From: an uncultured Flavobacteriaceae bacterium
GTDB taxonomy: Bacteria > Bacteroidota > Bacteroidia > Flavobacteriales > Flavobacteriaceae
NCBI GenBank assembly: GCA_947503005.1
Contig: CANNCA010000002.1
Location: forward strand, 186,001 to 250,000
DNA length: 64,000 nt
Reading direction: 5' to 3'
Each line of letters opens with the position of its first letter. Position 1 is the first letter of the stretch. The translations under genes were made by a program, and so were the position numbers. The notes beneath the pieces are model-generated. The model saw only the letters and a program-made list of their open reading frames with translations. It did no database searches and was not told the DNA's origin. Positions 16,888 through 24,768 of the stretch are shown here, one piece after another.

Positions 16888-16988
16888 GGCAAGTCCTACA
16901 CGACCAGCTCCTGTAGAATCCCCCAGGGTGGGAACGCAGCAAGGGTATATGGTTGTAGCGGTGCGATGTAGGTAGCTTGCCTTTTTTT
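16888..16988 (+). ncRNA. ffs: Signal recognition particle RNA, small bacterial (4.5S) type
   Basis: This about 95-nt RNA binds Ffh and targets nascent membrane proteins. The terminal stem is GGCAAG (16888-16893) with CTTGCC (16976-16981). The apical domain IV has the conserved CCCCCAGGGTGGGAACGCAG core (16920-16939), with a GGAA-type tetraloop region and the following AGCAAGGG of the symmetric and asymmetric loops. A T run at 16982-16988 ends the transcript. A consensus promoter is positioned immediately upstream. Confidence 0.95.
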
Positions 16989-17084
16989 ATGCCCTAAACT
17001 TAGGGTTTTAGTAATGGAATTCAAGCGATAGACTTCAAAATATAATTTTCACGGTTTTCCGATTATCGCTAATTTGTAAGCGTT

Positions 17085-17894
17085 ATGAAACATAAAACAG
17101 TTCTAATCACCGGAGGTTCATCAGGTATTGGGAAATCAATCGGGGAATACTTGGTTACAAAGGGATATTCTGTTTACGGTACTACACGTTCTTTGAATAA
17201 GCACAATAGTTTTGTGGCTTTCCCTCTTTTAGAAATGGATGTTCGCGAGACTGATTCCGTTCAAAAGGCAATTAAGGAGTTGCTTCAAAAGGAAAAGCAT
17301 TTAGACGTATTGATCAATAATGCCGGGGTTGGCATCACGGGACCTTTGGAGGAAACTCCACATGAAGAGATTTTGGGCGCGTTCGACACTAATTTCAATG
17401 GGCCATTACACTTAATCAAGGCGGTTTTACCGCAGATGCGCAAACAAGAAAAAGGGTTGATTATCAATATTACTTCAATTGCAGGCTACATGGGCTTGCC
17501 CTATCGGGGAATTTATTCTGCGACTAAAGGGGCTTTGGAGTTACTAACGGAAGCCTTACGAATGGAGGTCAAAGATTTTGGTGTGCATGTTGCAAATTTG
17601 GCGCCAGGAGATTTTGTTACCAATATTGCCGCAGGTCGTTACCATTCTCCCGTGTTGGACAGTTCACCATATAAGAAACCCTATGGTTCAACCTTGCAAC
17701 AAATAAATGAAGGAGTTAATGATGGTGAAGATCCTATCTTGGTTGCAAAAGCAGTATATAAGATTATATCAGCCAAGAAACCTAAAGCGCACTATAAAGT
17801 TGGAACGTTTACTCAAAAATTCTCATTGGTCTTAAAGGCACTTTTACCCGACAAAGTATTTGAGAAAATGTTATTAAAGCATTATAAGTTGTAA
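17085..17894 (+). CDS. Short-chain dehydrogenase/reductase family oxidoreductase
   Basis: A 269-residue classical SDR enzyme. The Rossmann nucleotide-binding motif is [12 protein letters not shown] at about residues 9-20. [10 protein letters not shown] is at about 81-90. The catalytic set is Ser in ITSIAGYMG, Tyr and Lys in [14 protein letters not shown], and the PG motif in NLAPGDFVT. The length and the C-terminal [20 protein letters not shown] resemble the SDR group that includes retinol or sterol dehydrogenase-like proteins. The substrate is unknown. It is followed at 68 bp by the transaldolase gene on the same strand. Confidence 0.93.
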   Translation: MKHKTVLITGGSSGIGKSIGEYLVTKGYSVYGTTRSLNKHNSFVAFPLLEMDVRETDSVQKAIKELLQKEKHLDVLINNAGVGITGPLEETPHEEILGAFDTNFNGPLHLIKAVLPQMRKQEKGLIINITSIAGYMGLPYRGIYSATKGALELLTEALRMEVKDFGVHVANLAPGDFVTNIAAGRYHSPVLDSSPYKKPYGSTLQQINEGVNDGEDPILVAKAVYKIISAKKPKAHYKVGTFTQKFSLVLKALLPDKVFEKMLLKHYKL

Positions 17895-17962
17895 TTTCGT
17901 CAACAGTTCAATTCATTGTTTTATTTACAGGAAAAGCACATTTTAATATAATAAACTACACT

Positions 17963-18616
17963 ATGAAATTTTTTATTGACACGGCCAATTTAGAACAGAT
18001 ACGTGAAGCACAAGCTCTAGGTGTTCTTGATGGGGTGACTACCAATCCATCTTTGATGGCCAAAGAGAATATCACCGGAAGGAATAATATTTTAAAGCAC
18101 TACGTTGATATTTGTAATATTGTTGATGGTGATGTATCTGCAGAAGTTATTGCAACCGAATTTGATGCGATGATTAAAGAAGGGGAGCAGTTAGCTGAGC
18201 TTCACGAACAGATTGTTGTGAAGTTGCCCATGATAAAAGATGGTGTAAAGGCATGTAAGTATTTTTCGGATAAGGGTGTGCGAACCAATGTCACCTTAGT
18301 TTTTTCTCCGGGTCAAGCTCTGTTAGCAGCAAAGGCGGGAGCCACTTATGTTTCTCCATTTATAGGAAGACTTGACGATATCTCCACTGATGGATTGAAT
18401 TTGATTGCGGAAATTCGTCATATCTATGACAATTATGCTTTTGAAACACAGATTTTAGCTGCTTCGGTTAGGCATACAATGCACGTTATTGATTGTGCTA
18501 AACTTGGCGCAGATGTGATGACAGGACCTTTGTCATCCATTGAAGGACTTTTAAAGCACCCATTGACTGATATTGGTCTTGCCAAATTCTTGGCAGATTA
18601 CAAAAAGGGAAACTGA
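17963..18616 (+). CDS. fsa: Fructose-6-phosphate aldolase / short transaldolase
   Basis: A 217-residue TIM-barrel enzyme of the TalC/FSA subfamily, about 100 residues shorter than classical transaldolase. The start [13 protein letters not shown], then [10 protein letters not shown], the Schiff-base lysine in VVKLPM (Lys87), [29 protein letters not shown], and ASVRHTMHV are all present. It either cleaves fructose 6-phosphate to dihydroxyacetone and glyceraldehyde 3-phosphate or transfers dihydroxyacetone in the pentose-phosphate pathway. Sequence alone does not separate these; in Bacteroidota lacking a long transaldolase the latter role is expected. It ends before a bidirectional terminator. 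Confidence 0.93.
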   Translation: MKFFIDTANLEQIREAQALGVLDGVTTNPSLMAKENITGRNNILKHYVDICNIVDGDVSAEVIATEFDAMIKEGEQLAELHEQIVVKLPMIKDGVKACKYFSDKGVRTNVTLVFSPGQALLAAKAGATYVSPFIGRLDDISTDGLNLIAEIRHIYDNYAFETQILAASVRHTMHVIDCAKLGADVMTGPLSSIEGLLKHPLTDIGLAKFLADYKKGN

Positions 18617-18636
18617 ATACTAGTTTTAACAAAAAT

Positions 18637-18668
18637 AAAAAGGCCGTAACAACTGTTCCGGCCTTTTT
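18637..18668. terminator. Bidirectional terminator between fsa and the thioredoxin-like lipoprotein gene
   Basis: AAAAAGGCCG (18637-18646) pairs with CGGCCTTTTT (18659-18668) around a 12-base loop, between convergent genes. Confidence 0.85.
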
Positions 18669-18710
18669 ATTTTTCGATCTATTCGAAATCGGTGCTTATT
18701 TTGACTGAAG

Positions 18711-20105
18711 TCAAAGTGAAGCTGTATACATATCAGAAAAAGCGTCTACAATGGTGGCGTCTTCCGTTATGACACAACGATTGAGATGATGTATGATTAA
18801 CGCTTTGGTTATTTCCTCAAAATCATTGGCCTTATATTGCTTTTGGCTGTCAAGACCGTAAGATTCGACCATTCCGCGCCAAGTGCTATCTTCGGTCTTA
18901 ATATTGATTCCAACAAAAGAATAGTCCTTTTTCGTCTGTGAGAGGTGCTCGACCCTTTTGATGATACTTTTAAAATGGCCTTTGTCAGTTCCTGTCCAAA
19001 AGTAAAAAACCACTTTTCCATCCTTTGAAATATCCTGTAAAGAGATTTGTTCACCGTCCAAATTAGTGACAAGAACATTCGGGATTTTTTTCTTCGGCTG
19101 AACATTTTGAATACCCTTGTACAAATTGTTAATCTCTTCAATATGTCTGTTGTTTCCTGACCTTAAATAAAAATCGGAAATAAAACTTTCAATGTTCTTT
19201 TCGGTATCGTTCGCCGCTAATAGATAGTTAAAAGCTACATTTCTAAAAAGATTGTCTTTAAGCTCGTTCTCTTTCACCAAGCTATCTATTAGACTTAACT
19301 TATGTCTGTTGAAATGTAACTGGTTTCGAACCTCATCACCTTTAATTTCGCAAGATGCTGAACAGTTTGAAAACGATAGGTTTCGAATATGGGCTTGCAT
19401 GAAATCGTAATAGGGTCGAAGATAGTTGAGGTGGGCATTTGTAAAACTGATATCCTTCCGATAATCGTAAAAACCTTCAGGAAGATTTTTAAGAACTTTT
19501 TGTCCGTTGTGTTTCTTGTGGGCAAAAGGGTATTTCTCTTTGTAACTGAAGTACGTATAATCAATACTTGCCTTTGCAATTTCTTCGGCGCCAGAAGAAA
19601 GTTCTACTTCTGAAGTTAAGCTCTTCAGATTGTTGATTTTTTCTTTTTGAAGGGAATCTACATGCCCTAAAAACTCTGAGGGCTCAAGACCATAAAATTC
19701 TTTGTAAATTGTTTTTTCCTCTTTTTCGTTGGATAAAAATAGATCCAATAAAAAATTATTTATTTCGGCACTTGAATTTGTCCCTGAAAAAACCAATGAT
19801 TCGTCAAAATCAATAGTGTTCAGACGAATCATCAAACTATCGCCTTTCTCAAGAAAAACATATTGCAACTCTGGGGAATGATTGAAGTGATGAAGGCCTT
19901 CGTCAACAGAATCCAGTTCAAATACAAATCTGTTTTTTTCGTCTAATTTTGCAGAATCAATGATGTGTTCACCCTTGTAGAGTACAACATAGTCATCTGT
20001 CGGGTTGATGATCTGTCCGGCAAAAAAAACTTTGGGGGAATTTTTCTCTCCATTACTACAACCAGCCAATGTGATAAGAAACAGAAAAAGTAAATTTTTA
20101 ATCAT
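18711..20105 (-). CDS. Lipoprotein with an inactive-looking thioredoxin-like (TlpA-type) domain
   Basis: A 464-residue protein with lipoprotein signal LITLAGC (Cys16). The first 90 residues look like the DUF4369-type beta domain often placed before TlpA/ResA domains in Bacteroidota (FFAGQIINPTDDYVVLYKGEHIIDS). A helical middle follows, then a C-terminal thioredoxin fold from about residue 345 (PNVLVTNLDGEQISLQDI, KVVFYFWTGTDKGHF, YSFVGINIKTED). The usual WCxxC is replaced by WTGTDKGH, and the cis-Pro loop reads LNRCVITED. Disulfide exchange is therefore unlikely. It is probably a periplasmic binding or scaffold protein. Transcribed alone and convergent with fsa. Confidence 0.85.
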   Translation of the reverse strand: MIKNLLFLFLITLAGCSNGEKNSPKVFFAGQIINPTDDYVVLYKGEHIIDSAKLDEKNRFVFELDSVDEGLHHFNHSPELQYVFLEKGDSLMIRLNTIDFDESLVFSGTNSSAEINNFLLDLFLSNEKEEKTIYKEFYGLEPSEFLGHVDSLQKEKINNLKSLTSEVELSSGAEEIAKASIDYTYFSYKEKYPFAHKKHNGQKVLKNLPEGFYDYRKDISFTNAHLNYLRPYYDFMQAHIRNLSFSNCSASCEIKGDEVRNQLHFNRHKLSLIDSLVKENELKDNLFRNVAFNYLLAANDTEKNIESFISDFYLRSGNNRHIEEINNLYKGIQNVQPKKKIPNVLVTNLDGEQISLQDISKDGKVVFYFWTGTDKGHFKSIIKRVEHLSQTKKDYSFVGINIKTEDSTWRGMVESYGLDSQKQYKANDFEEITKALIIHHLNRCVITEDATIVDAFSDMYTASL

Positions 20106-20296
20106 ATAAGAATATATGCTATCTAACGAACAAAACTAAGAAACCCATATACCGATTGCTGTTAATAGGGCGTTAAAAATTAGGGGCTTACGTTAACGTT
20201 AAGAAAAATTAAGAGTTAAAGTTTCTATGGTCTTCACTGTTTTATTAATTAAATCAATAGGCATTTCTAAATTGTTCAAAATCGGTTTAAAGTCTC

Positions 20297-20304
20297 TATT
20301 TTTG
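20297..20304 (+). promoter_or_regulatory. -7 box (TATTTTTG) upstream of the ABC-F gene
   Basis: TATTTTTG matches TAnnTTTG 23-30 bp before the ABC-F start. A TTG occurs at 20272-20274, but at 22 bp, longer than the ideal 19. Confidence 0.4.
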
Positions 20305-20326
20305 CACGAAATTTAAAGTTACTGTT

Positions 20327-21955
20327 ATGTTATCTGTTTCTAATTTATCCGTTCAGTTCGGAAAGCGAGTTTTGTTTGATGAAGTGAACGTGGCTTTTAC
20401 CCAGGGCAACTGCTATGGAGTCATTGGTGCAAATGGCGCGGGCAAATCTACCTTTTTAAAAATTCTTTCAGGTCAGATAGACCCAACTTCTGGGCATGTT
20501 CATCTAGAACCGGGAAAGCGCATGTCAATTCTAGAACAAAATCATAATGCTTATGATGAATCAACTGTTTTAGAGACTGTGGTAATGGGTAACAAACCGC
20601 TATTTGCCCTAAAAAAAGAAATAGATGCACTTTATGCCGACTACAGTGACGTGAATGCCGATAAAATAGGGGAGTTACAAGTTCAGTTCGAGGAAATGGA
20701 CGGATGGAATGCTGAAAGCTCTGCAGCCGCAATGTTATCGAATCTTGGTATTTCAGAGGATTTTCACTACACTTTGATGGCAGATATGGATTCCAAGTTA
20801 AAAGTCCGTGTGTTGTTGGCACAGGCATTATTTGGAAATCCGGACGTCTTGATTATGGATGAGCCAACCAACGATTTAGATTATGAAACTATCAGCTGGC
20901 TGGAGAACTTCTTAGCAAATTATGACAATACTGTAATCGTGGTTTCGCATGACCGTCACTTTTTAGATGCTGTTTGTACACACATTTCAGACATCGATTT
21001 TGGAAAGATCAATCATTATTCAGGTAACTATACTTTTTGGTACGAGAGTAGTCAATTAGCTGCGCGGCAACGGGCACAGCAGAATAAGAAATCGGAAGAG
21101 AAAGCCAAAGAGCTCCAAGAGTTCATTGCTCGATTTAGCGCGAACGTGGCAAAAAGTAAACAGGCAACTTCACGAAAAAAAATGTTGTCAAAGTTAAAAA
21201 TCGATGATATCAAACCTTCGAGCCGTAGATATCCCGCTATTATTTTTGAACGGGAACGAGAAGCCGGAGATCAGATTCTAAATGTCGAAGGGCTAGCTGC
21301 CACATCTGTTGATGGTGATTTGCTTTTTGAAAATGTCAATATCAATTTGTCTAAAGGTGATAAGGTTGCCATCATTTCAAAAGATTCTAGGGCAACCACG
21401 GCGTTTTATGAAATCATCAACAATAATCGAAAGGCTGACAAGGGTTCTTTTCAATGGGGAGTGACTACAAATCAATCTTATCTTCCTGCCGACAATTCGG
21501 ATTTTTTTACAGAGAACATCAGTTTAGTTGACTGGCTACGTCAATGGGCCAAAACGGAAGAGGAAAGAGAAGAAGTTTATATACGCGGGTTTCTAGGAAA
21601 AATGTTGTTCAGTGGCGAAGAGGCTTTGAAAAAGTGTACTGTTTTATCAGGAGGCGAAAAGGTCAGATGTATGTTGAGCAGAATGATGATGCTAAGGGCA
21701 AACGTGCTTATGCTTGATGAACCCACCAACCATCTGGATTTGGAAAGTATTACGGCCTTCAATAATTCTTTAAAAAATTTCAAGGGTACCGTTCTGTTCA
21801 CCACGCACGATCATGAGTTTGCCCAAACGGTGGCGAATCGCATCATAGAATTGACTCCAAAAGGCAATATTGACAGGTATTTGACGTTCGATGAATATAT
21901 GTCTGACAAGGCCATAAGGGAACAACGTACAAAAATGTACGTGGTTCCTGCTTGA
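20327..21955 (+). CDS. ABC-F family ATP-binding protein (YbiT-like)
   Basis: A 542-residue cytoplasmic protein with two ABC ATPase domains and no membrane segments, the ABC-F pattern of ribosome-associated translation factors. In domain 1, Walker A is GANGAGKST at about residues 36-44, the signature region is KLKVRVLLAQALF, where LSGGE is replaced as in YbiT, and Walker B is LIMDEPTNDLD. The interdomain linker at about 240-310 is charged and helical (ARQRAQQNKKSEEKAKELQEF). Domain 2 has a weak P-loop (IISKDSRATTAFYE), an intact signature LSGGEKVRCMLSRMM and LMLDEPTNHLD. The missing second P-loop is also typical of the YbiT subgroup. The next gene starts 26 bp downstream and may be co-transcribed. 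Confidence 0.95.
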   Translation: MLSVSNLSVQFGKRVLFDEVNVAFTQGNCYGVIGANGAGKSTFLKILSGQIDPTSGHVHLEPGKRMSILEQNHNAYDESTVLETVVMGNKPLFALKKEIDALYADYSDVNADKIGELQVQFEEMDGWNAESSAAAMLSNLGISEDFHYTLMADMDSKLKVRVLLAQALFGNPDVLIMDEPTNDLDYETISWLENFLANYDNTVIVVSHDRHFLDAVCTHISDIDFGKINHYSGNYTFWYESSQLAARQRAQQNKKSEEKAKELQEFIARFSANVAKSKQATSRKKMLSKLKIDDIKPSSRRYPAIIFEREREAGDQILNVEGLAATSVDGDLLFENVNINLSKGDKVAIISKDSRATTAFYEIINNNRKADKGSFQWGVTTNQSYLPADNSDFFTENISLVDWLRQWAKTEEEREEVYIRGFLGKMLFSGEEALKKCTVLSGGEKVRCMLSRMMMLRANVLMLDEPTNHLDLESITAFNNSLKNFKGTVLFTTHDHEFAQTVANRIIELTPKGNIDRYLTFDEYMSDKAIREQRTKMYVVPA

Positions 21956-21981
21956 TTTTATTGAACCCAAATTCGAACATC

Positions 21982-23109
21982 ATGAGAACCTACAACATTA
22001 TCTATGTGCTGTTGGCACTATTGATTATTGGTTGCAGTCAATCTGACGAAGGCACGGGGGGCGAAGAAAAACAAAAAAGTGTTGATGCAGATTACGTAAC
22101 CTTACTGAAAAAAGGAAGCAAGATTACTACACAGCTTCTAAATGCAAACGCAGAAGTAATTACTTTGAATCCTGCCGAGAGTGCTTTAGGTGTAAAAGAA
22201 ATTCCACAACTAACTTCTATAAACGGAACAAAGTTTTTTCAATACCAAAGAAAAAGTGATTGTAGCGGTAGTGTCATTAGACATGATTTTGCCACAGATC
22301 AGATGGTAGAAATTAATATGTTCGATGACATGAATGACTGTACCTTAACGGCCAACGCAATATCATTTTCAGAATCTTCTTTATTTGTAGCCTATGAATT
22401 GGAAATCGATTCCAAAACCTTTGAATATATGGTTAGGGTAATTGACTTGAACTCGTCGGAATTTAGTTTTGTTGATATCCCAATGAATAAAAAACCTGTT
22501 GACTTGGCCTTGGCAAATAATCGACTTTTCATATTGACATTAGATGTCGCTGTCTCTGGAGAAAGCTTTCTCTCAGTAATGGATTTGGATTCAAATTCAC
22601 TGATACATGAAAAGGATTTAGGATCTCGCGCTCGCCGTATTTTCAGAAATATGGATGATGACATCATCATAAGTTATGATGAACTGCATACTACTTTGAA
22701 TAGTGCAAACATGTCAGTAGTTTATACCAACTATGGTGATGGAACAGAACCAAAATTTACAACAAATACCACAGATCACTTTGACATTGAAGGAAGATTG
22801 TATTACCCAATAGTCTCCGAATCTGCTAGCATCTACCCTGAAATACCCGCAGTATATGATTTTGCTCAAAACTTAGTGACTCTTTATGCTTTCGAGAACT
22901 TTCTAACCGAGGAAAAGCGGGACTTTGAATTCGAAATAGAAACGACTACAGCCATTAACTATGATAAGGAAAACAACATGATTTTAATCGGCTATAAGAA
23001 GGTTGACAAACAAGAAGGCGGACTGCTAAGAATAAAGCCAGCTCCAGAACCCGCGTTCATTGATAATATTAATTTAGACGGTGTTCCTTACGAGATTTTT
23101 ATCAACTAA
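21982..23109 (+). CDS. Lipoprotein of unknown function, beta-propeller-like
   Basis: The start is placed at ATG 21982 (MRTYNIIYVLLALLIIGC), because this gives a proper lipoprotein signal with lipobox IIGC (Cys18); a longer frame from 21952 would overlap the ABC-F gene. The mature 358 residues are acidic and strand-rich, with repeated short units such as LFVAYELEIDSK, LFILTLDVAVSGESFLSVMDLDS and IIISYDELH, consistent with a beta-propeller. No catalytic signature is seen and no family is recognised. It follows the ABC-F gene by 26 bp on the same strand. Convergent with the next gene. Confidence 0.8.
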   Translation: MRTYNIIYVLLALLIIGCSQSDEGTGGEEKQKSVDADYVTLLKKGSKITTQLLNANAEVITLNPAESALGVKEIPQLTSINGTKFFQYQRKSDCSGSVIRHDFATDQMVEINMFDDMNDCTLTANAISFSESSLFVAYELEIDSKTFEYMVRVIDLNSSEFSFVDIPMNKKPVDLALANNRLFILTLDVAVSGESFLSVMDLDSNSLIHEKDLGSRARRIFRNMDDDIIISYDELHTTLNSANMSVVYTNYGDGTEPKFTTNTTDHFDIEGRLYYPIVSESASIYPEIPAVYDFAQNLVTLYAFENFLTEEKRDFEFEIETTTAINYDKENNMILIGYKKVDKQEGGLLRIKPAPEPAFIDNINLDGVPYEIFIN

Positions 23110-23134
23110 GAATTACTAAGGGTTCGAACCAAAA

Positions 23135-23202
23135 AGACTGTCTCTCCAGTCTGAATTGTAACTTTTCTGTTACTTAGTGGGCAGTCGAAAATTTAGACCA
23201 CT
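23135..23202. other. Cluster of three small hairpins in the convergent intergenic region
   Basis: AGACTG/CAGTCT (23135-23152), GTAAC/GTTAC (23158-23173) and AGTGG/CCACT (23176-23202) are successive perfect inverted repeats between convergent genes. None has a long T run, so termination here would be imperfect. Confidence 0.35.
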
Positions 23203-23266
23203 GGCAATGCAACTCTACTGCGCTCTAAATGACATCAGAGTATACTGTTCAAAAAACTCCTTTTTA

Positions 23267-23986
23267 TCACGCATTGAAATATTTGCTATTCCAAATGGCA
23301 GGGTTGAAATTTTTCCCCAAGGCAAAGCCATAAAAGATAACTACCGAGGCTAAACATTTGAACATAAAAAAGAAAACAATCATGGTCTCGGCGGCCGAAC
23401 TTGTTTTTGAAAACAAGCCGTCCGGCACCAGAAGAGTAACAAGGTAGCTCACAACAAAAACGACAAGTGTTAGATTCACGATATTCTTAAAAGGCCACAT
23501 TAAGAACTTGCGTAGCGGATGCAAATCATTTCCCCATTTGTGAATGAGATAGAAATAATCGTTTCCAATTGGGGCAAATAATAAGGGGTCGTCTTTGTCT
23601 TTTAATTTAAACAGTTTGGATGGTGCAATGATTTTGAAACCTTTGACCTCGATCCCATGCTGCTTTTCGATTTCGGAAATTTTGTAAAAAGCCTCTTGTG
23701 GAATATCGCCCTTAAAATATTTTGAATCTAGAAACCGAAGCCTGTAGTCAATACATACTTTTTTAATTTGGCTTATGTGATAAATCTTGTCAGTTTCCAG
23801 TAAATCAAATTCAAAATTGTTTATAACCCTAGTGGCACCGGTAATTATATTGTTTTCAATTCTTTCCTGGTTGTCTTGATGAGCGTTGAGAATTTCGTAT
23901 ACCTGGGCCAAAGTTCTATCAATATCGGTTACCTTATTTTTTTGCCCAACGAGTTTATCTTCAATATTTGTTTTTGGAAAAAGCAT
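23267..23986 (-). CDS. Membrane protein of unknown function with two C-terminal transmembrane helices
   Basis: The start is taken at ATG 23986 (MLFPKTNIEDKL); a TTG six codons upstream at 24004 is the alternative. The protein has about 239 residues. The N-terminal two-thirds is soluble and charged, with a coiled-coil start (DRTLAQVYEILNAHQDNQERIENN). Two transmembrane segments lie near the end (NLTLVVFVVSYLVTLLV and MIVFFFMFKCLASVVIFYGFAL). A conserved-looking stretch, PLLFAPIGNDYFYLIHKWG, precedes the membrane part. No family is recognised. It is monocistronic and convergent with the preceding lipoprotein gene. Confidence 0.75.
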   Translation of the reverse strand: MLFPKTNIEDKLVGQKNKVTDIDRTLAQVYEILNAHQDNQERIENNIITGATRVINNFEFDLLETDKIYHISQIKKVCIDYRLRFLDSKYFKGDIPQEAFYKISEIEKQHGIEVKGFKIIAPSKLFKLKDKDDPLLFAPIGNDYFYLIHKWGNDLHPLRKFLMWPFKNIVNLTLVVFVVSYLVTLLVPDGLFSKTSSAAETMIVFFFMFKCLASVVIFYGFALGKNFNPAIWNSKYFNA

Positions 23987-24195
23987 AATTTTCTTTTTTA
24001 GCAATTATCCAAAGTTACTTAATTCATAAACCTCTAGTTTTTTTGTTTAACTTTTAAAAAGGTTAATATTTTGTTAATTTCTATGAACGACCTATTTTCT
24101 TAACACCACCAAGGGGATTATTACCGTAAATTGCCGATAAATCGTTACCGTTCATCGATCTTTACGTTAATTTATGAATCCCAATACCAGAACCT

Positions 24196-24765
24196 ATGAA
24201 ATGTAAGGCAGTCCCCATGTCCGTATTCTTCCTATTTTTCATTTTTTCATTATCAGCTCAAACCCATAAAAAAATCAATAATGAATTTTCTTCGAATTCT
24301 GGGATGGATCCAGAACAGTCGATCCTAAAAAATACTGAAGGTTCAGAAAACCACAAGACGCTTTTGGCAGCAATGCGCGCTGCCGATTTGGAAGAAATTC
24401 TTGGTTTTGATGGCCCTTTTACGGTATTTGCTCCCTCAGACCAAGCTTTTGATAAACTATCCAAAGAAAAAATTACCAAACTTTTGTTGCCCGAGAACAA
24501 GAAAGAATTACATGAGCTAATGACGTATCATATCGTCGCAGGAAAGTTCTCAGCTTCGAAGATTTTGAAAGCAATGTGCAGGGGAGCTGGTAGCGCTTCA
24601 TTTACAACAGTACAAGGCGATGAGATTGTTGCTACAATGCAAGGCGTGGATATTGTCTTAACCGATAATATGGGAAATTCGGCCAGGATAACTATTGCAG
24701 ATGCGAATCAATGTAATGGTGTTATTCATGAAATCGACAGCGTCATTCGACCAGGTAAAATTTAG
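24196..24765 (+). CDS. Fasciclin (FAS1) domain protein, exported
   Basis: A 189-residue protein with a signal peptide of about 22 residues (MKCKAVPMSVFFLFFIFSLSAQ) and one FAS1 domain. Both FAS1 signature boxes are visible: the H1-type FDGPFTVFAPSDQAFDKL at about 74-91 and the later YHIVAGKFSASKI, then IVLTDNMGNSARITIADANQCNGVIHEIDSVI. FAS1 domains mediate adhesion or ligand binding outside the cytoplasm. Possible LytTR-like TACCGTT/TACGTTAAT elements lie in the upstream 75 bp. The stop codon is only 3 bp from the convergent pheT stop. Confidence 0.9.
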   Translation: MKCKAVPMSVFFLFFIFSLSAQTHKKINNEFSSNSGMDPEQSILKNTEGSENHKTLLAAMRAADLEEILGFDGPFTVFAPSDQAFDKLSKEKITKLLLPENKKELHELMTYHIVAGKFSASKILKAMCRGAGSASFTTVQGDEIVATMQGVDIVLTDNMGNSARITIADANQCNGVIHEIDSVIRPGKI

Positions 24766-24768
24766 ATT

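Noticed and set aside
20190-20199. ACGTTAACGT palindrome upstream of the ABC-F gene
   Set aside because: A 10-bp AT-rich palindrome is expected by chance in a window of this size, and no regulator is near.
23120-23131. GGTTCGAACC, which resembles a tRNA T arm
   Set aside because: The flanks do not pair as a T stem and no anticodon or D arm lies upstream.
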